From the NCBI GenBank assembly GCA_051880375.1, contig JBJENV010000061.1, positions 1 to 52,492 of the forward strand: a stretch of 52,492 nucleotides of DNA, given 5' to 3'. The translations under genes were made by a program, and so were the position numbers. The stretch is from SIG299 sp051880375 (GTDB taxonomy: Bacteria; Bacillota; Clostridia; Lachnospirales; Lachnospiraceae). This document shows, in pieces, positions 17,323 to 24,360 of this stretch. Under the pieces are notes generated by a model, which saw nothing but the letters and a program-made list of their open reading frames with translations, searched no databases and was not told the origin of the DNA. Position 1 is the first letter of the stretch. Every line of letters begins with the position of its first letter.

Positions 17323-19352
17323 ATTCTGTTCGTCGCATATCTGGTGGCATCAATCGTATGATCGTTGCCATCCGGATATCCGCTGATAACATTTCCTTCT
17401 TTGTCTCTTTCATATTCGTAGTTCAAAAACTCCTCTGCAGCAACCGGACATCTTACATTGTCAATGATGATTTCCTTTAGGGACTGCAACCACTTAAAGG
17501 AATAGTCACGGCTTCCCGGACCTTTCTCCGCTGCTCTGGCCAGTAATCCATACGACCTATAATCTCCGACCGACTTTTCTTCTGCGCTATCGCAGGTTAT
17601 TAAATCGTTTCCTGTGATTCCAAGCTCCAGCAGCTTATCCGCTGTCTGCCGGTTACTCTTTTTATTGCATGTGTGCTCCTGCCAAATGAAGAGCCGCAGT
17701 CTTGCCGGATCATAATGTACTCTGACAAAGGCATACTTGTCCGGATACCAGCCCCAGTCCACACCATTTAAGATATTGTCGAATTCTGCAATTTCCTTAT
17801 CCGTGATTTCTCGAATAAATACATTGTCAAATACATTGCCGCCGGAACCGTTGGCAACACCAAGGTACTCATTTTCATATGCTGCCGGATTGGTCTCTTT
17901 GACATGTTCCGCCTCATCCAGAAACGGCTTTCCAAGCCACTGATGCGGCACGTTCAGGTAAGTACTGTGTACTACAATCCTGTTCTTCTTTGGAATCTTA
18001 ATGTATTTGTTCGCCCAGTTATTCGCTGACTTCGGCGGGTTGAAGGACTTAAAGATATAAGCCACGTCTCCGCCTCGGATAACCGACTGCTCTATCTTTC
18101 TGACAGCTTCCGGCCCCTGAAACTGGTCTAATTCTTCAAACCATGCAATGCCAATATATCCGAATGGTACCTTGATGGACTTTATCTTGTCCGGATCATC
18201 TGCTCCACGGAAGTAAATCTTCTGTCCGGTACTCTTCTTGGTAATCTCCAGCGGGCTTACAGTGGCATGATATTCTTCCTCCAATCCCAGTGACTGTATT
18301 GCCCATAGCATCTGCTGGTACACGGATGTTCTTAAGGTGTCTCCCACCTGACGCATCACACAGGCATGCATATCCGGATGTTTCTCTATCTGGTCCACAA
18401 TTTCAAGCGAAATAAAAGAGGACTTGGTTGAACCTCGTCCTCCAGGAAATACATATTCCAGATAATTCTGCTGCTCTATCTCAAATACCACCTCGGAAAA
18501 TGCCGGTGCTATCATAGTGGCAGGAATGCCGGTGTATTTGACTCCTTCCTCCTGTTGCACCGGTGCAATTTTCAGAGTTTCAGCTTTCAGTTTTTCTACC
18601 TTTGCTCTCTGCTCCTCCGTTGCCATGTCCATGTGATTCGACAGCCATTCCAGAGCCTTCATACGGTCTGCAAGCTTTATACTTGCTCCGTCCTTTCCCT
18701 GTTTGACTTCGCTTATTATAGTTCCGTCAATCTCGGTAGACTCCTTAAACCGCACACTGTTTACTTCTTTCGTGAGCGGGACCTTCTCTCCGGTCTTTTC
18801 ATCTTTTACCATAACCGGACCATACATGGCCATTACCTGCACTTTCTCTCGACCAAATTCTACATAGTCGGTGATATCTGCAAACGCAATGTCCATGTAC
18901 TTCTGAAAGATATCTTCCTCGGAAAGCATCTCCTTGTTTAAGCGGTTCTGCTTCAGGCGAAGTATCTCGTTTTTTATCCGAGTATTTCCGAGTAAAGCAG
19001 AGCCATTTGTCAGTGCTGTTTCGTAGCTGCATCCGTATGCTTTTTGATATGCTTTTGTGGCATTGAAACACTTCACATACAAAACGCAAAAAAGCCTTTG
19101 TTTATCGTTCAAATCCGGATTTTCTGCTGCCAGCATGACCGCCTCACAAATCTGCTTCTTTTTACTGTCTTTTTTTCTTTCCGAACGTTCGCTTTTTTTA
19201 TCCGAACGTTCGCTATCCCATTCGTATGTACTTTTCCATCTTCGGATTGTTCCTTCCGGTCGGTTTAGCTTGGCTGCTATGTCAACCAGCTTCATACCAT
19301 TTCGATATAACTCTTCTGCTTTTGTAACCTGATCGTCCTGTTTTCTTGGCAT
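17301..19352 (-). CDS. Fused terminase: small-subunit-like N-terminus plus PBSX-type large subunit
   Basis: 683 residues from the ATG at 19352. Residues 1-60 hold an HTH (GMKLVDIAAKLNRPEGTIRRWKS). Residues about 70-135 match the small terminase signature (LNDKQRLFCVLYV, NATKAYQKAYG, NTRIKNEILRLK). Residues about 290-680 are a PBSX/XtmB-like large subunit, with Walker A-like GGRGSTKSS, acidic WFEELDQ, and nuclease acids in DWGWYPD, TCDSAEEKS and DGNDHTIDATRY. XtmA and XtmB are normally separate genes of about 265 and 430 residues; here they are one polypeptide. The linker (about residue 262) encodes dispersed palindrome copy 3. Confidence 0.85.
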   Translation of the reverse strand: MPRKQDDQVTKAEELYRNGMKLVDIAAKLNRPEGTIRRWKSTYEWDSERSDKKSERSERKKDSKKKQICEAVMLAAENPDLNDKQRLFCVLYVKCFNATKAYQKAYGCSYETALTNGSALLGNTRIKNEILRLKQNRLNKEMLSEEDIFQKYMDIAFADITDYVEFGREKVQVMAMYGPVMVKDEKTGEKVPLTKEVNSVRFKESTEIDGTIISEVKQGKDGASIKLADRMKALEWLSNHMDMATEEQRAKVEKLKAETLKIAPVQQEEGVKYTGIPATMIAPAFSEVVFEIEQQNYLEYVFPGGRGSTKSSFISLEIVDQIEKHPDMHACVMRQVGDTLRTSVYQQMLWAIQSLGLEEEYHATVSPLEITKKSTGQKIYFRGADDPDKIKSIKVPFGYIGIAWFEELDQFQGPEAVRKIEQSVIRGGDVAYIFKSFNPPKSANNWANKYIKIPKKNRIVVHSTYLNVPHQWLGKPFLDEAEHVKETNPAAYENEYLGVANGSGGNVFDNVFIREITDKEIAEFDNILNGVDWGWYPDKYAFVRVHYDPARLRLFIWQEHTCNKKSNRQTADKLLELGITGNDLITCDSAEEKSVGDYRSYGLLARAAEKGPGSRDYSFKWLQSLKEIIIDNVRCPVAAEEFLNYEYERDKEGNVISGYPDGNDHTIDATRYATNRIWKRRGE
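18554..18569. repeat. Dispersed palindrome copy 3, at the terminase fusion junction
   Basis: GTTGCACCGGTGCAAT followed by TT, one outer mismatch to the palindrome. It encodes IAPVQ in the linker between small- and large-subunit parts of the terminase. Confidence 0.75.
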
Positions 19353-19387
19353 CACCTCACCTTCCTATCCTTCTTAGTTTTCTGCAT

Positions 19388-19419
19388 AAAATATGGAGCC
19401 TTATAATCAGGCTCCATAT
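19388..19419 (-). terminator. Terminator ending the moron cassette
   Basis: GATATGGAGCC-loop-GGCTCCATATTTTA on the minus strand. The stop codon of the 19407 gene lies in the loop. Confidence 0.8.
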
Positions 19420-19970
19420 CTCGAATAATTTTGAAAAACATCAGGAATATTTTCAGAAAAATTTCTAATCCTATATATTCTCTTTTTTTGTCTCTTCTTG
19501 TTAGCGCTTGTAGCATTTTCTCTATTTATTAACTTTAGGATTAAATCCAATAACTTCATAAGCGGATAAAAGAATAACGTCACTATCGCCTTTATCCTAA
19601 TATTGTAAAATTTAGAAAATATCTTGTCGGACTCTCTAATTATATCACTATATGCTGAGTTTGACTCTATTCTAACAAGTAAATCATCACATCTCTCCTT
19701 GTCACTCTCATCAACATGCATGAGTATCCTTATCATATCAATAATAGGAATTTTTCTTTTAATCATAGCAATTTCATTACTCAATATCCTATTCAGATAA
19801 ATATACTCTTCTTCTTCTTGCATTTCTGGGTTTTCCATTGCTCTTAACGCTAACTCGTCTCTTAATTTAAAAAGAGCAAATAGCCTCTTATCATTTGCAG
19901 GCTCAAAAAACGCATAGTCAAAAGCGAATAATAAAAAACCGATAATCACTATGGTTATTGAACTCATCAT
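19407..19970 (-). CDS. Moron gene 2: predicted membrane protein, unknown function
   Basis: 187 residues. A strong N-terminal membrane segment (ITIVIIGFLLFAFDYAFF) is followed by a long charged helical stretch with many acidic residues. A second hydrophobic segment (KAIVTLFFYPLMKLLDLIL, about 127-147) and a very basic tail follow (KKRQKKRIYRIR). It is AT-rich against its neighbours. It follows the other membrane gene by 15 bases under the same promoter, and the shared terminator overlaps its stop. No family recognised; a role in superinfection exclusion or host conversion is a guess from genetic position only. Confidence 0.7.
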   Translation of the reverse strand: MMSSITIVIIGFLLFAFDYAFFEPANDKRLFALFKLRDELALRAMENPEMQEEEEYIYLNRILSNEIAMIKRKIPIIDMIRILMHVDESDKERCDDLLVRIESNSAYSDIIRESDKIFSKFYNIRIKAIVTLFFYPLMKLLDLILKLINRENATSANKKRQKKRIYRIRNFSENIPDVFQNYSRYGA

Positions 19971-19985
19971 AATATTTCTCCCTTC

Positions 19986-20414
19986 TCAAACATCAATGTT
20001 ACTAGATACATGTCTCGCAATTGGGCTTTTCTTCCCTGCTGTTATTCCATGCATGGCCTCACTTCTTACTTCTGCCATTCTATCAATTTCTTTTCTATAA
20101 TGTATGATATGAACAATCAAAGATATTATGACCACTACTAAAACCAGAATAATTGCAACGAAAATTACAACCGTCTTTGTTCTATCACCTAATATCAATT
20201 GTAACATTTTAAACTCATCACTGATTTTAGATGAAAAATCGAAATCCTTTGGTAGTCTAAAAGTAAAATATACATCTCTTAACAGTAGCCAAAGGAAATA
20301 AAGTGCTGCTACTTTCCTTATCTTAATATTGAAAAGTTCTTGAAAAACAACGCATAGAAAGTCCCATACATTTGTACTTTTTTTAATTTCATCAATTTCT
20401 CCCGTTCCTGACAT
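19986..20414 (-). CDS. Moron gene 1: predicted membrane protein, unknown function
   Basis: 142 residues from the ATG at 20414, chosen for GGGAGGAAATCTATA upstream and because the promoter -10 lies at 20440..20445. A longer frame would begin upstream of the transcript. Two membrane segments are seen: AALYFLWLLLRDVYF (about residues 38-52) and a very hydrophobic VVIFVAIILVLVVVIISLIV (about 84-103). Between them lies a possible external loop, and a basic tail follows. AT-rich. First gene of a self-contained cassette between the late regulator and terminase genes. Confidence 0.7.
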   Translation of the reverse strand: MSGTGEIDEIKKSTNVWDFLCVVFQELFNIKIRKVAALYFLWLLLRDVYFTFRLPKDFDFSSKISDEFKMLQLILGDRTKTVVIFVAIILVLVVVIISLIVHIIHYRKEIDRMAEVRSEAMHGITAGKKSPIARHVSSNIDV

Positions 20415-20439
20415 TATAGATTTCCTCCCATTTACGCTT

Positions 20440-20467
20440 ATTATAGCACAAAATACTTGTTTGTCAA
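20440..20467 (-). promoter_or_regulatory. Strong sigma-A promoter of the moron cassette
   Basis: Minus strand: TTGACA, 16-base spacer ending TGC (extended -10), TATAAT. A second TTGACA lies 10 bases upstream. Consensus quality suggests expression in the lysogen, independent of phage regulators. Confidence 0.85.
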
Positions 20468-20523
20468 CATTTGTCAAGATTCTTATTCGATTTTGGGTAT
20501 TTTTTATAGTTGCTCTAATATTT

Positions 20524-20570
20524 CAAAAAAAGAACGCCGGTAGCAGTTATTATCCTGCTGCCAGCGTTCC
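20524..20570 (-). terminator. Terminator after the late regulator gene
   Basis: Minus-strand GAACGCTGGCAGCAG...CTGCTACCGGCGTTC followed by seven Ts. It separates the regulator transcript from the moron promoter. Confidence 0.85.
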
Positions 20571-20621
20571 ATCGTATTGGGGAGTTGAAGTATGTCTTTT
20601 GACACCTTCTTCAGTTTATTA

Positions 20622-21059
20622 TTATATCACGGATTTTTTGGAATTGTTGGAAACTTTCAAGTAGGCGGTTATTTTTTTTCCTATTCCGCTAAGGTCCTCA
20701 TTTAATTCCATTGCAACTTCTCTCAGCTTCTTTCCGTCTATGTACCGCATCTGGAATATCAAACGAAGTTCACTATCTGGTATCCGGTCAATAAACTGCT
20801 CTACCTTCAGCATTTCAGTGTTGCACTGCTCCAGTCTCTTTTTCAGAATACCGATTGTCTTATTGATTGCATCGTTGGTCTTCGGCTCATACATCTTAAC
20901 TGACACACCATAAGGCAGGTAAGGGAAGTCTGTCTCTGATGCCTGCACCTTTCCGGAAACCTCAGGTATTTCCTTATGCTCAAGTTTATTTAGTCTGTCC
21001 CACAGTGACTTTACTTCTCTCTTTAGCTTACAATACTGTTCTAAATCTTTCTTCTCCAT
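20622..21059 (-). CDS. Sigma-region-4-like late transcription regulator (ArpU/RinA-like)
   Basis: 145 residues from the ATG at 21059 behind AAGGAGAAGAGGACT. The N-terminal coiled coil (YCKLKREVKSLWDRLNKLEH) is followed near the C-terminus by a sigma-70 region 4-like HTH (LRLIFQMRYIDGKKLREVAMELN). This is the layout of ArpU/RinA-type phage activators of late genes. It sits immediately upstream of the late operon, which fits that role. A second protein with the same plan lies at 22495. Confidence 0.7.
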   Translation of the reverse strand: MEKKDLEQYCKLKREVKSLWDRLNKLEHKEIPEVSGKVQASETDFPYLPYGVSVKMYEPKTNDAINKTIGILKKRLEQCNTEMLKVEQFIDRIPDSELRLIFQMRYIDGKKLREVAMELNEDLSGIGKKITAYLKVSNNSKKSVI

Positions 21060-21079
21060 AGTCCTCTTCTCCTTTTTGA

Positions 21080-21111
21080 GTAAAAGAAAAGCACCCTTCG
21101 TTTGGGTGCTT
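21080..21111 (-). terminator. Terminator upstream of the late regulator
   Basis: Minus-strand AAGCACCC-loop-GGGTGCTT followed by TTCTTTTA, placed before the 21059 start. It may act as an attenuator in the leader or end transcription from 21234..21359. Confidence 0.75.
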
Positions 21112-21233
21112 GGTTCTTTCCTATATTTCCATGATACCATCATAACACATGTCGGGCGGACAAAGTGGGACAAGTTTAATTTTTTCAAAGGAAAAACACC
21201 TACCGTCATAATGAATGCTAATTTTTAAGCATA

Positions 21234-21359
21234 TTAATTATAATTCAATCTTTCCGTTAACTCTTCCCTCAATTCACTCAAGAAGTCAATTTCTGCTTTC
21301 TCTGTCATTCCTAATAACAGCAGAAATATTTTTTCAATTTCCCCTTGACTTAGGATCAT
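21234..21359 (-). CDS. Possible small protein, 41 residues
   Basis: An open frame MILSQGEIEKIFLLLLGM... with amphipathic helical character and an acidic second half. No convincing RBS precedes the ATG at 21359, but it fills the 350-base gap between the regulator and the rightward island and lies in the direction of the main operon. Weak call. Confidence 0.3.
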   Translation of the reverse strand: MILSQGEIEKIFLLLLGMTEKAEIDFLSELREELTERLNYN

Positions 21360-21406
21360 GCAATAAAAAATAATAGGATTAATCGGTACTGCTACCGAAA
21401 GAGCAC

Positions 21407-21450
21407 TTGACAATTTACGCGTAACTATATATTATGATTGTAACGCGTAA
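21407..21450 (+). promoter_or_regulatory. Promoter with two palindromic operators of the RHH gene
   Basis: TTGACA (21407..21412), 17-base spacer, TATTAT (21430..21435). The palindrome TTACGCGTAA (21415..21424) lies in the spacer and TAACGCGTAA (21441..21450) just after the -10, 26 bases apart. Occupancy would block RNA polymerase. The gene it drives encodes a likely ribbon-helix-helix protein, so autoregulation is inferred. Confidence 0.75.
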
Positions 21451-21458
21451 CAAAGGAG

Positions 21459-21641
21459 GTGGAGAGAATCGCGGACAAAAGTAGAGCCGATTATATGAAA
21501 ACCAGACGTGCATCCAAAAAGACTTTCAGCGTTTCAGTTGATAAAGACAAAATGCTTAGTTTTGAAAAAAAACTAAAGAGTCAAAACCAAACAAAAGCAG
21601 ACTGGTTGAATGAAAAAATCGACGAAGAACTAAAAAACTAA
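21459..21641 (+). CDS. Small ribbon-helix-helix (Arc-like) regulator
   Basis: Up to 60 residues. The C-terminal part (KKTFSVSVDKDKMLSFEKKLKSQ, then TKADWLNEKIDEEL) fits a ribbon-helix-helix fold: one beta strand and two helices. The start is uncertain. GTG at 21459 touches the AAAGGAG site. ATC at 21468 has ideal spacing but would be a rare start codon. ATG at 21495 lies far downstream. It is first in a rightward island opposing the main operon, with paired palindromes in its promoter. Probably represses itself and the ORF6N gene. Confidence 0.65.
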   Translation: MERIADKSRADYMKTRRASKKTFSVSVDKDKMLSFEKKLKSQNQTKADWLNEKIDEELKN

Positions 21642-21686
21642 AAGGGTAGTCGCACCCTCGGAAAGTGAACTCGACTACCCCCACCT

Positions 21687-21729
21687 CAAAACAGAGGTAT
21701 AAATATTATAGCACTGTACCTCTGTTTTG
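21687..21729. terminator. 13-bp perfect inverted repeat before the ORF6N gene
   Basis: CAAAACAGAGGTA (21687..21699) and TACCTCTGTTTTG (21717..21729) with an AT-rich 17-base loop. The T-run at the end could terminate the RHH transcript, or the repeat could be an operator for the downstream gene. A further hairpin (GGGTAGTCG/CGACTACCC) precedes it. Confidence 0.55.
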
Positions 21730-21753
21730 ACAAACTAAAAACAGGAGGACACT

Positions 21754-22491
21754 ATGCAAGTACCATCAAAAATCGAAGTACAAGGCATCCGAGTATTAAC
21801 AACTCGCCAGCTCGCAAATGCCTACGATACCACATTAAGTTCTATCAACAATAATTTTAGTAGGAACAAAAAGCGTTACATCATCGGCAAGCATTATATC
21901 CCCATCGAAGGAGAAGAATTGAAGCAACTCCGCTCTTCCCATCAAATTGATGGGGAGCTTAAAGGAGTTCCAAAAGCTTACCTCTGGACCGAGAAAGGCG
22001 CCCTCCTTCATGCCAAGTCACTCAATACTGACAAGGCATGGGAAGTATACGACTATCTGGTAGATTTCTACTTCCGTGCTAAGGAAGAAACACTGCTGCC
22101 AGCTGCTACGCAGAAAGCATTGAAGGCTCCCAAGCTTCCAGTGAGTGCTCCTGCCCTTCCACCTACCAAAGGAATACCGAAAATGACTAATCCAATTCTT
22201 ATTCTCCATGTACTCCTTGATTTGGCAAGTGACTGTGGAATGTCCGTGGCATCTTTCGATTTCAATATTATGCGAAGCGCATTGCACAACAAGAACATCG
22301 GCATCCGGTCTAATTCCACTGTGGAAGAAACTGCGTATGAGCTAGCTTTTGAGTTGGCTCATGCTATCGTACATAATGGATACGGTGACATGGTTAAGAG
22401 CCCGCTTGCTAAGGAATATAACCAGCATGCGGAACGCATTGCTGATTTCATTATTCGCGCACTCGATATAAAAATTCAGCAAATACAGTGA
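21754..22491 (+). CDS. ORF6N-domain antirepressor-like protein
   Basis: 245 residues. The N-terminal 100 residues are an ORF6N domain (IEVQGIRVLTTRQLANAYDT..., YLWTEKGALLHAKSL), known from phage antirepressors and KilA-N-related proteins. A Pro-rich linker (about 125-145) and a helical C-terminal domain (LHVLLDLASDCGMSVASFDF onward) follow. RBS ACAGGAGGACACT. Together with the RHH regulator it makes a rightward regulatory island that could counteract the repressor. The stop lies 3 bases from the convergent 22495 gene. Confidence 0.75.
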   Translation: MQVPSKIEVQGIRVLTTRQLANAYDTTLSSINNNFSRNKKRYIIGKHYIPIEGEELKQLRSSHQIDGELKGVPKAYLWTEKGALLHAKSLNTDKAWEVYDYLVDFYFRAKEETLLPAATQKALKAPKLPVSAPALPPTKGIPKMTNPILILHVLLDLASDCGMSVASFDFNIMRSALHNKNIGIRSNSTVEETAYELAFELAHAIVHNGYGDMVKSPLAKEYNQHAERIADFIIRALDIKIQQIQ

Positions 22492-22494
22492 TTC

Positions 22495-22926
22495 TCACTG
22501 CCTGTACCCTCGCCCGGTGCAGGCAGTTTCTGTTCTTTTCATATATCTTTGCAGCGCCTTTCTAAGGCTCTCCCCGGAGTTTTCTCCACCTATTTTCGAT
22601 GCAGTTTCCTCCCATGTAAGGCACTGTACATATTTATACTCGATTATCTGCCGCACCAGACTATCATCGATTTCTTTTATGTACTTGCGAAGTCTACTCT
22701 GCTCATGTTCTGCTTTCTTCTTCAATTCAAGTATTTCTTCTCGAATCATTTCCTGTCGCACCGTTTGATTCTCCACTTTACTTCCTTCTACATCACTCTG
22801 TTGTACTACTCCGGTCAGTTCCGCTCCTTTAACTTTCGAATTGTTCTCCAACCGGTCCAACTCCTGCTGCCACATAGCAATCTCTTTATTGACCCAGTAT
22901 ATTTGTGATAGTTCTCGTGCGGTCAT
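22495..22926 (-). CDS. Sigma-region-4-like phage regulator (DUF1492-like)
   Basis: 143 residues. The N-terminal coiled coil (VNKEIAMWQQELDRLENN) is followed by a DNA-binding C-terminus (LVRQIIEYKYVQCLTWEETASKIGG...LRKALQRYMKR) resembling sigma region 4. Same architecture as the 20622 product, and a likely upstream or alternative activator. RBS GGAGGTGATGGAAT. Confidence 0.65.
   Translation of the reverse strand: MTARELSQIYWVNKEIAMWQQELDRLENNSKVKGAELTGVVQQSDVEGSKVENQTVRQEMIREEILELKKKAEHEQSRLRKYIKEIDDSLVRQIIEYKYVQCLTWEETASKIGGENSGESLRKALQRYMKRTETACTGRGYRQ
22497..22527 (+). terminator. Terminator of the rightward ORF6N island
   Basis: CTGCCTG (22498..22504) pairs with CAGGCAG (22520..22526), followed by TTTCTGTTCTTTTC. 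It lies inside the 3' end of the convergent 22495 gene. Confidence 0.6.
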
Positions 22927-22959
22927 ATTCCATCACCTCCTCTCCTTGCCAGTTAGCAC

Positions 22960-23139
22960 TTATCTACGCCTTCCTTTTGGTCTTATTCTCTGGTATTCCG
23001 TTTCTGGTACAGTTAGTTCTTCCTTTTGTTCCTGAACTTCTAAAACCAAATTCTCCTTTTGACATCCTCTGCACTTAATTATTCCGCCTCCGAGCTTGAT
23101 TCCGTCTGCCAAATCCCTGTTACAAAAAATACAAACCAC
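22960..23139 (-). CDS. Com-like zinc-finger protein
   Basis: 59 residues. A treble/zinc-ribbon with CIFC and CRGC separated by 18 residues, followed by a charged tail ending PKGRRR. It resembles phage Mu Com-type RNA-binding zinc fingers. The GTG at 23139 is preferred, since GGGAGG lies 8 bases upstream. A translational regulatory role as in Mu is possible; no mom-like gene is next to it. Confidence 0.6.
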   Translation of the reverse strand: MVCIFCNRDLADGIKLGGGIIKCRGCQKENLVLEVQEQKEELTVPETEYQRIRPKGRRR

Positions 23140-23261
23140 TCCTGTCACCTCCCTTCATGAACAGAATATCACAACTAAACCTTACTTTTTTGTTTTTTAA
23201 TGTGTTTTTTCTGTTCAACCAGTATATCTTTGAATATACTCAGGCTCTGTTCATCTGCTCC

Positions 23262-23558
23262 TCACACCTTTCCCATCATCAGCACATATTTTCCGTAGCT
23301 CATTCCTGCTTCTCTTGCTTTTCTCTGTACGTCTGCAATGGACTCTGATACCGGCTTTTTTTCTGCAAGCCTCTCTTCCTCCTTTTTCTCCTTTGCTCTT
23401 TCGCGGCTACGCTTTGCCGACGCTTTGGTCTGTGCTTTCGTAACCTCATAGCTGCACTCCGGACAATATTTTCGGTTTGCCCGGTCCGTTACGAAGTCCT
23501 TCCCGCAAAATTCACAGTGCCTGTCGTAAATTTTTAACCTAATTCCGTTTACCTTCAT
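23262..23558 (-). CDS. Zinc-binding phage protein, unknown function
   Basis: 98 residues. N-terminal zinc ribbon (CEFCGKDF...KYCPEC) is followed by a long Lys/Glu/Arg-rich helix and a C-terminal motif AREAGMSYGKYVLMMGKV. This combination is common in Clostridia prophages near ssb. The YGKYVLMMG end resembles a Rap-like recognition segment. Function not known. Confidence 0.6.
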   Translation of the reverse strand: MKVNGIRLKIYDRHCEFCGKDFVTDRANRKYCPECSYEVTKAQTKASAKRSRERAKEKKEEERLAEKKPVSESIADVQRKAREAGMSYGKYVLMMGKV

Positions 23559-23578
23559 CTCTTACGCTTCCTTTTCCC

Positions 23579-24007
23579 TTAGTTGAATGGCAGTTCATCG
23601 TCGAATCCATCCGGGATTTGCATAAATCCGTCGTTGTCTCTCTCCGGCTCCCGTCTCGGCTCTGGACTGCTGCCAGCGTTCTTGCTCTCTGCAAACTCAA
23701 TCTCATCCAGGATTACATCCGTTGTGTGCACTCTCTGACCGTCCCTGTTCGTAAAACTTCCAGTCTGGATTCGCCCAGTCACAGCAACCTTGGTTCCCTG
23801 TCTTAAGTATTTCTCAGCAAATTCTGCCGTTCTGCCGAAAGCGACACAGCTGATAAAGTCTGCGGTCTGTTGGTCGGCACCTTCCTGCCGTCTGACTCTG
23901 CGGTCAACCGCAAGGGTAAACCTTGCGATTGCCATATCGTCACTGCTCTGTGAATATCTCACGTCCGGATCTCTCGTCAGCCGGCCGAGTAATATTACCT
24001 TGTTCAT
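23579..24007 (-). CDS. ssb: Single-stranded DNA-binding protein
   Basis: 142 residues from the ATG at 24007 behind AGGAGGAACAAT. An OB-fold with the standard start MNKVILLGRLTRDPDVRYS, core FTLAVDRRVRR and FISCVAFGRTAEFAEKYLRQG, a disordered linker, and the acidic partner-binding tip DDELPFN. It covers single strands exposed during phage replication, a natural partner of the HUH Rep at 29239. Confidence 0.93.
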   Translation of the reverse strand: MNKVILLGRLTRDPDVRYSQSSDDMAIARFTLAVDRRVRRQEGADQQTADFISCVAFGRTAEFAEKYLRQGTKVAVTGRIQTGSFTNRDGQRVHTTDVILDEIEFAESKNAGSSPEPRREPERDNDGFMQIPDGFDDELPFN

Positions 24008-24360
24008 ATTGTTCCTCCTTCTAAGAAGCTCCACTTTGTGTATACCAGGTTCTTTTCATCCCAATCAGGATACTGCTCTTTTAAATACTCCCGGAATATT
24101 GCAAGCATTTCTTCCCTTAGACCTTCGTTTCCGTTGTCTAACATGGTGTGATGGTACTGGCATCCCACAGCTCCGTTCTGCGGCACTCCCAGCCCGTTCT
24201 TTGACCGAGGTATGTAATGCATGATGCTGTGTAAATATCCGGCTTCCGGTGACATGTGATATCCCATTTTGCAGAAAATGCAGTCTCCGTCTCTTGCTTT
24301 AATCTCTTTTCTTGCTTTTGCGGAAAACTCTCTTGCTTTCGTTTGTTTCGACTTTGCCAT
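24004..24360 (-). CDS. HNH-fold nuclease-like protein
   Basis: 118 residues with CIFC, a following histidine (LHSIMHYIPRS), and GCQYHHTMLDNG. This is the spacing of an HNH/treble-clef nuclease with one visible pair of zinc-binding cysteines. The basic N-terminus (MAKSKQTKAREFSAKARK) could contact DNA. It overlaps the starts of both neighbours by a few bases. Possible role in replication or recombination intermediates. Confidence 0.7.
   Translation of the reverse strand: MAKSKQTKAREFSAKARKEIKARDGDCIFCKMGYHMSPEAGYLHSIMHYIPRSKNGLGVPQNGAVGCQYHHTMLDNGNEGLREEMLAIFREYLKEQYPDWDEKNLVYTKWSFLEGGTI

Noticed and set aside
20461..20664. Plus-strand open frame of 67 residues
   Set aside because: It runs through the moron promoter region and a terminator stem and lacks a ribosome site.
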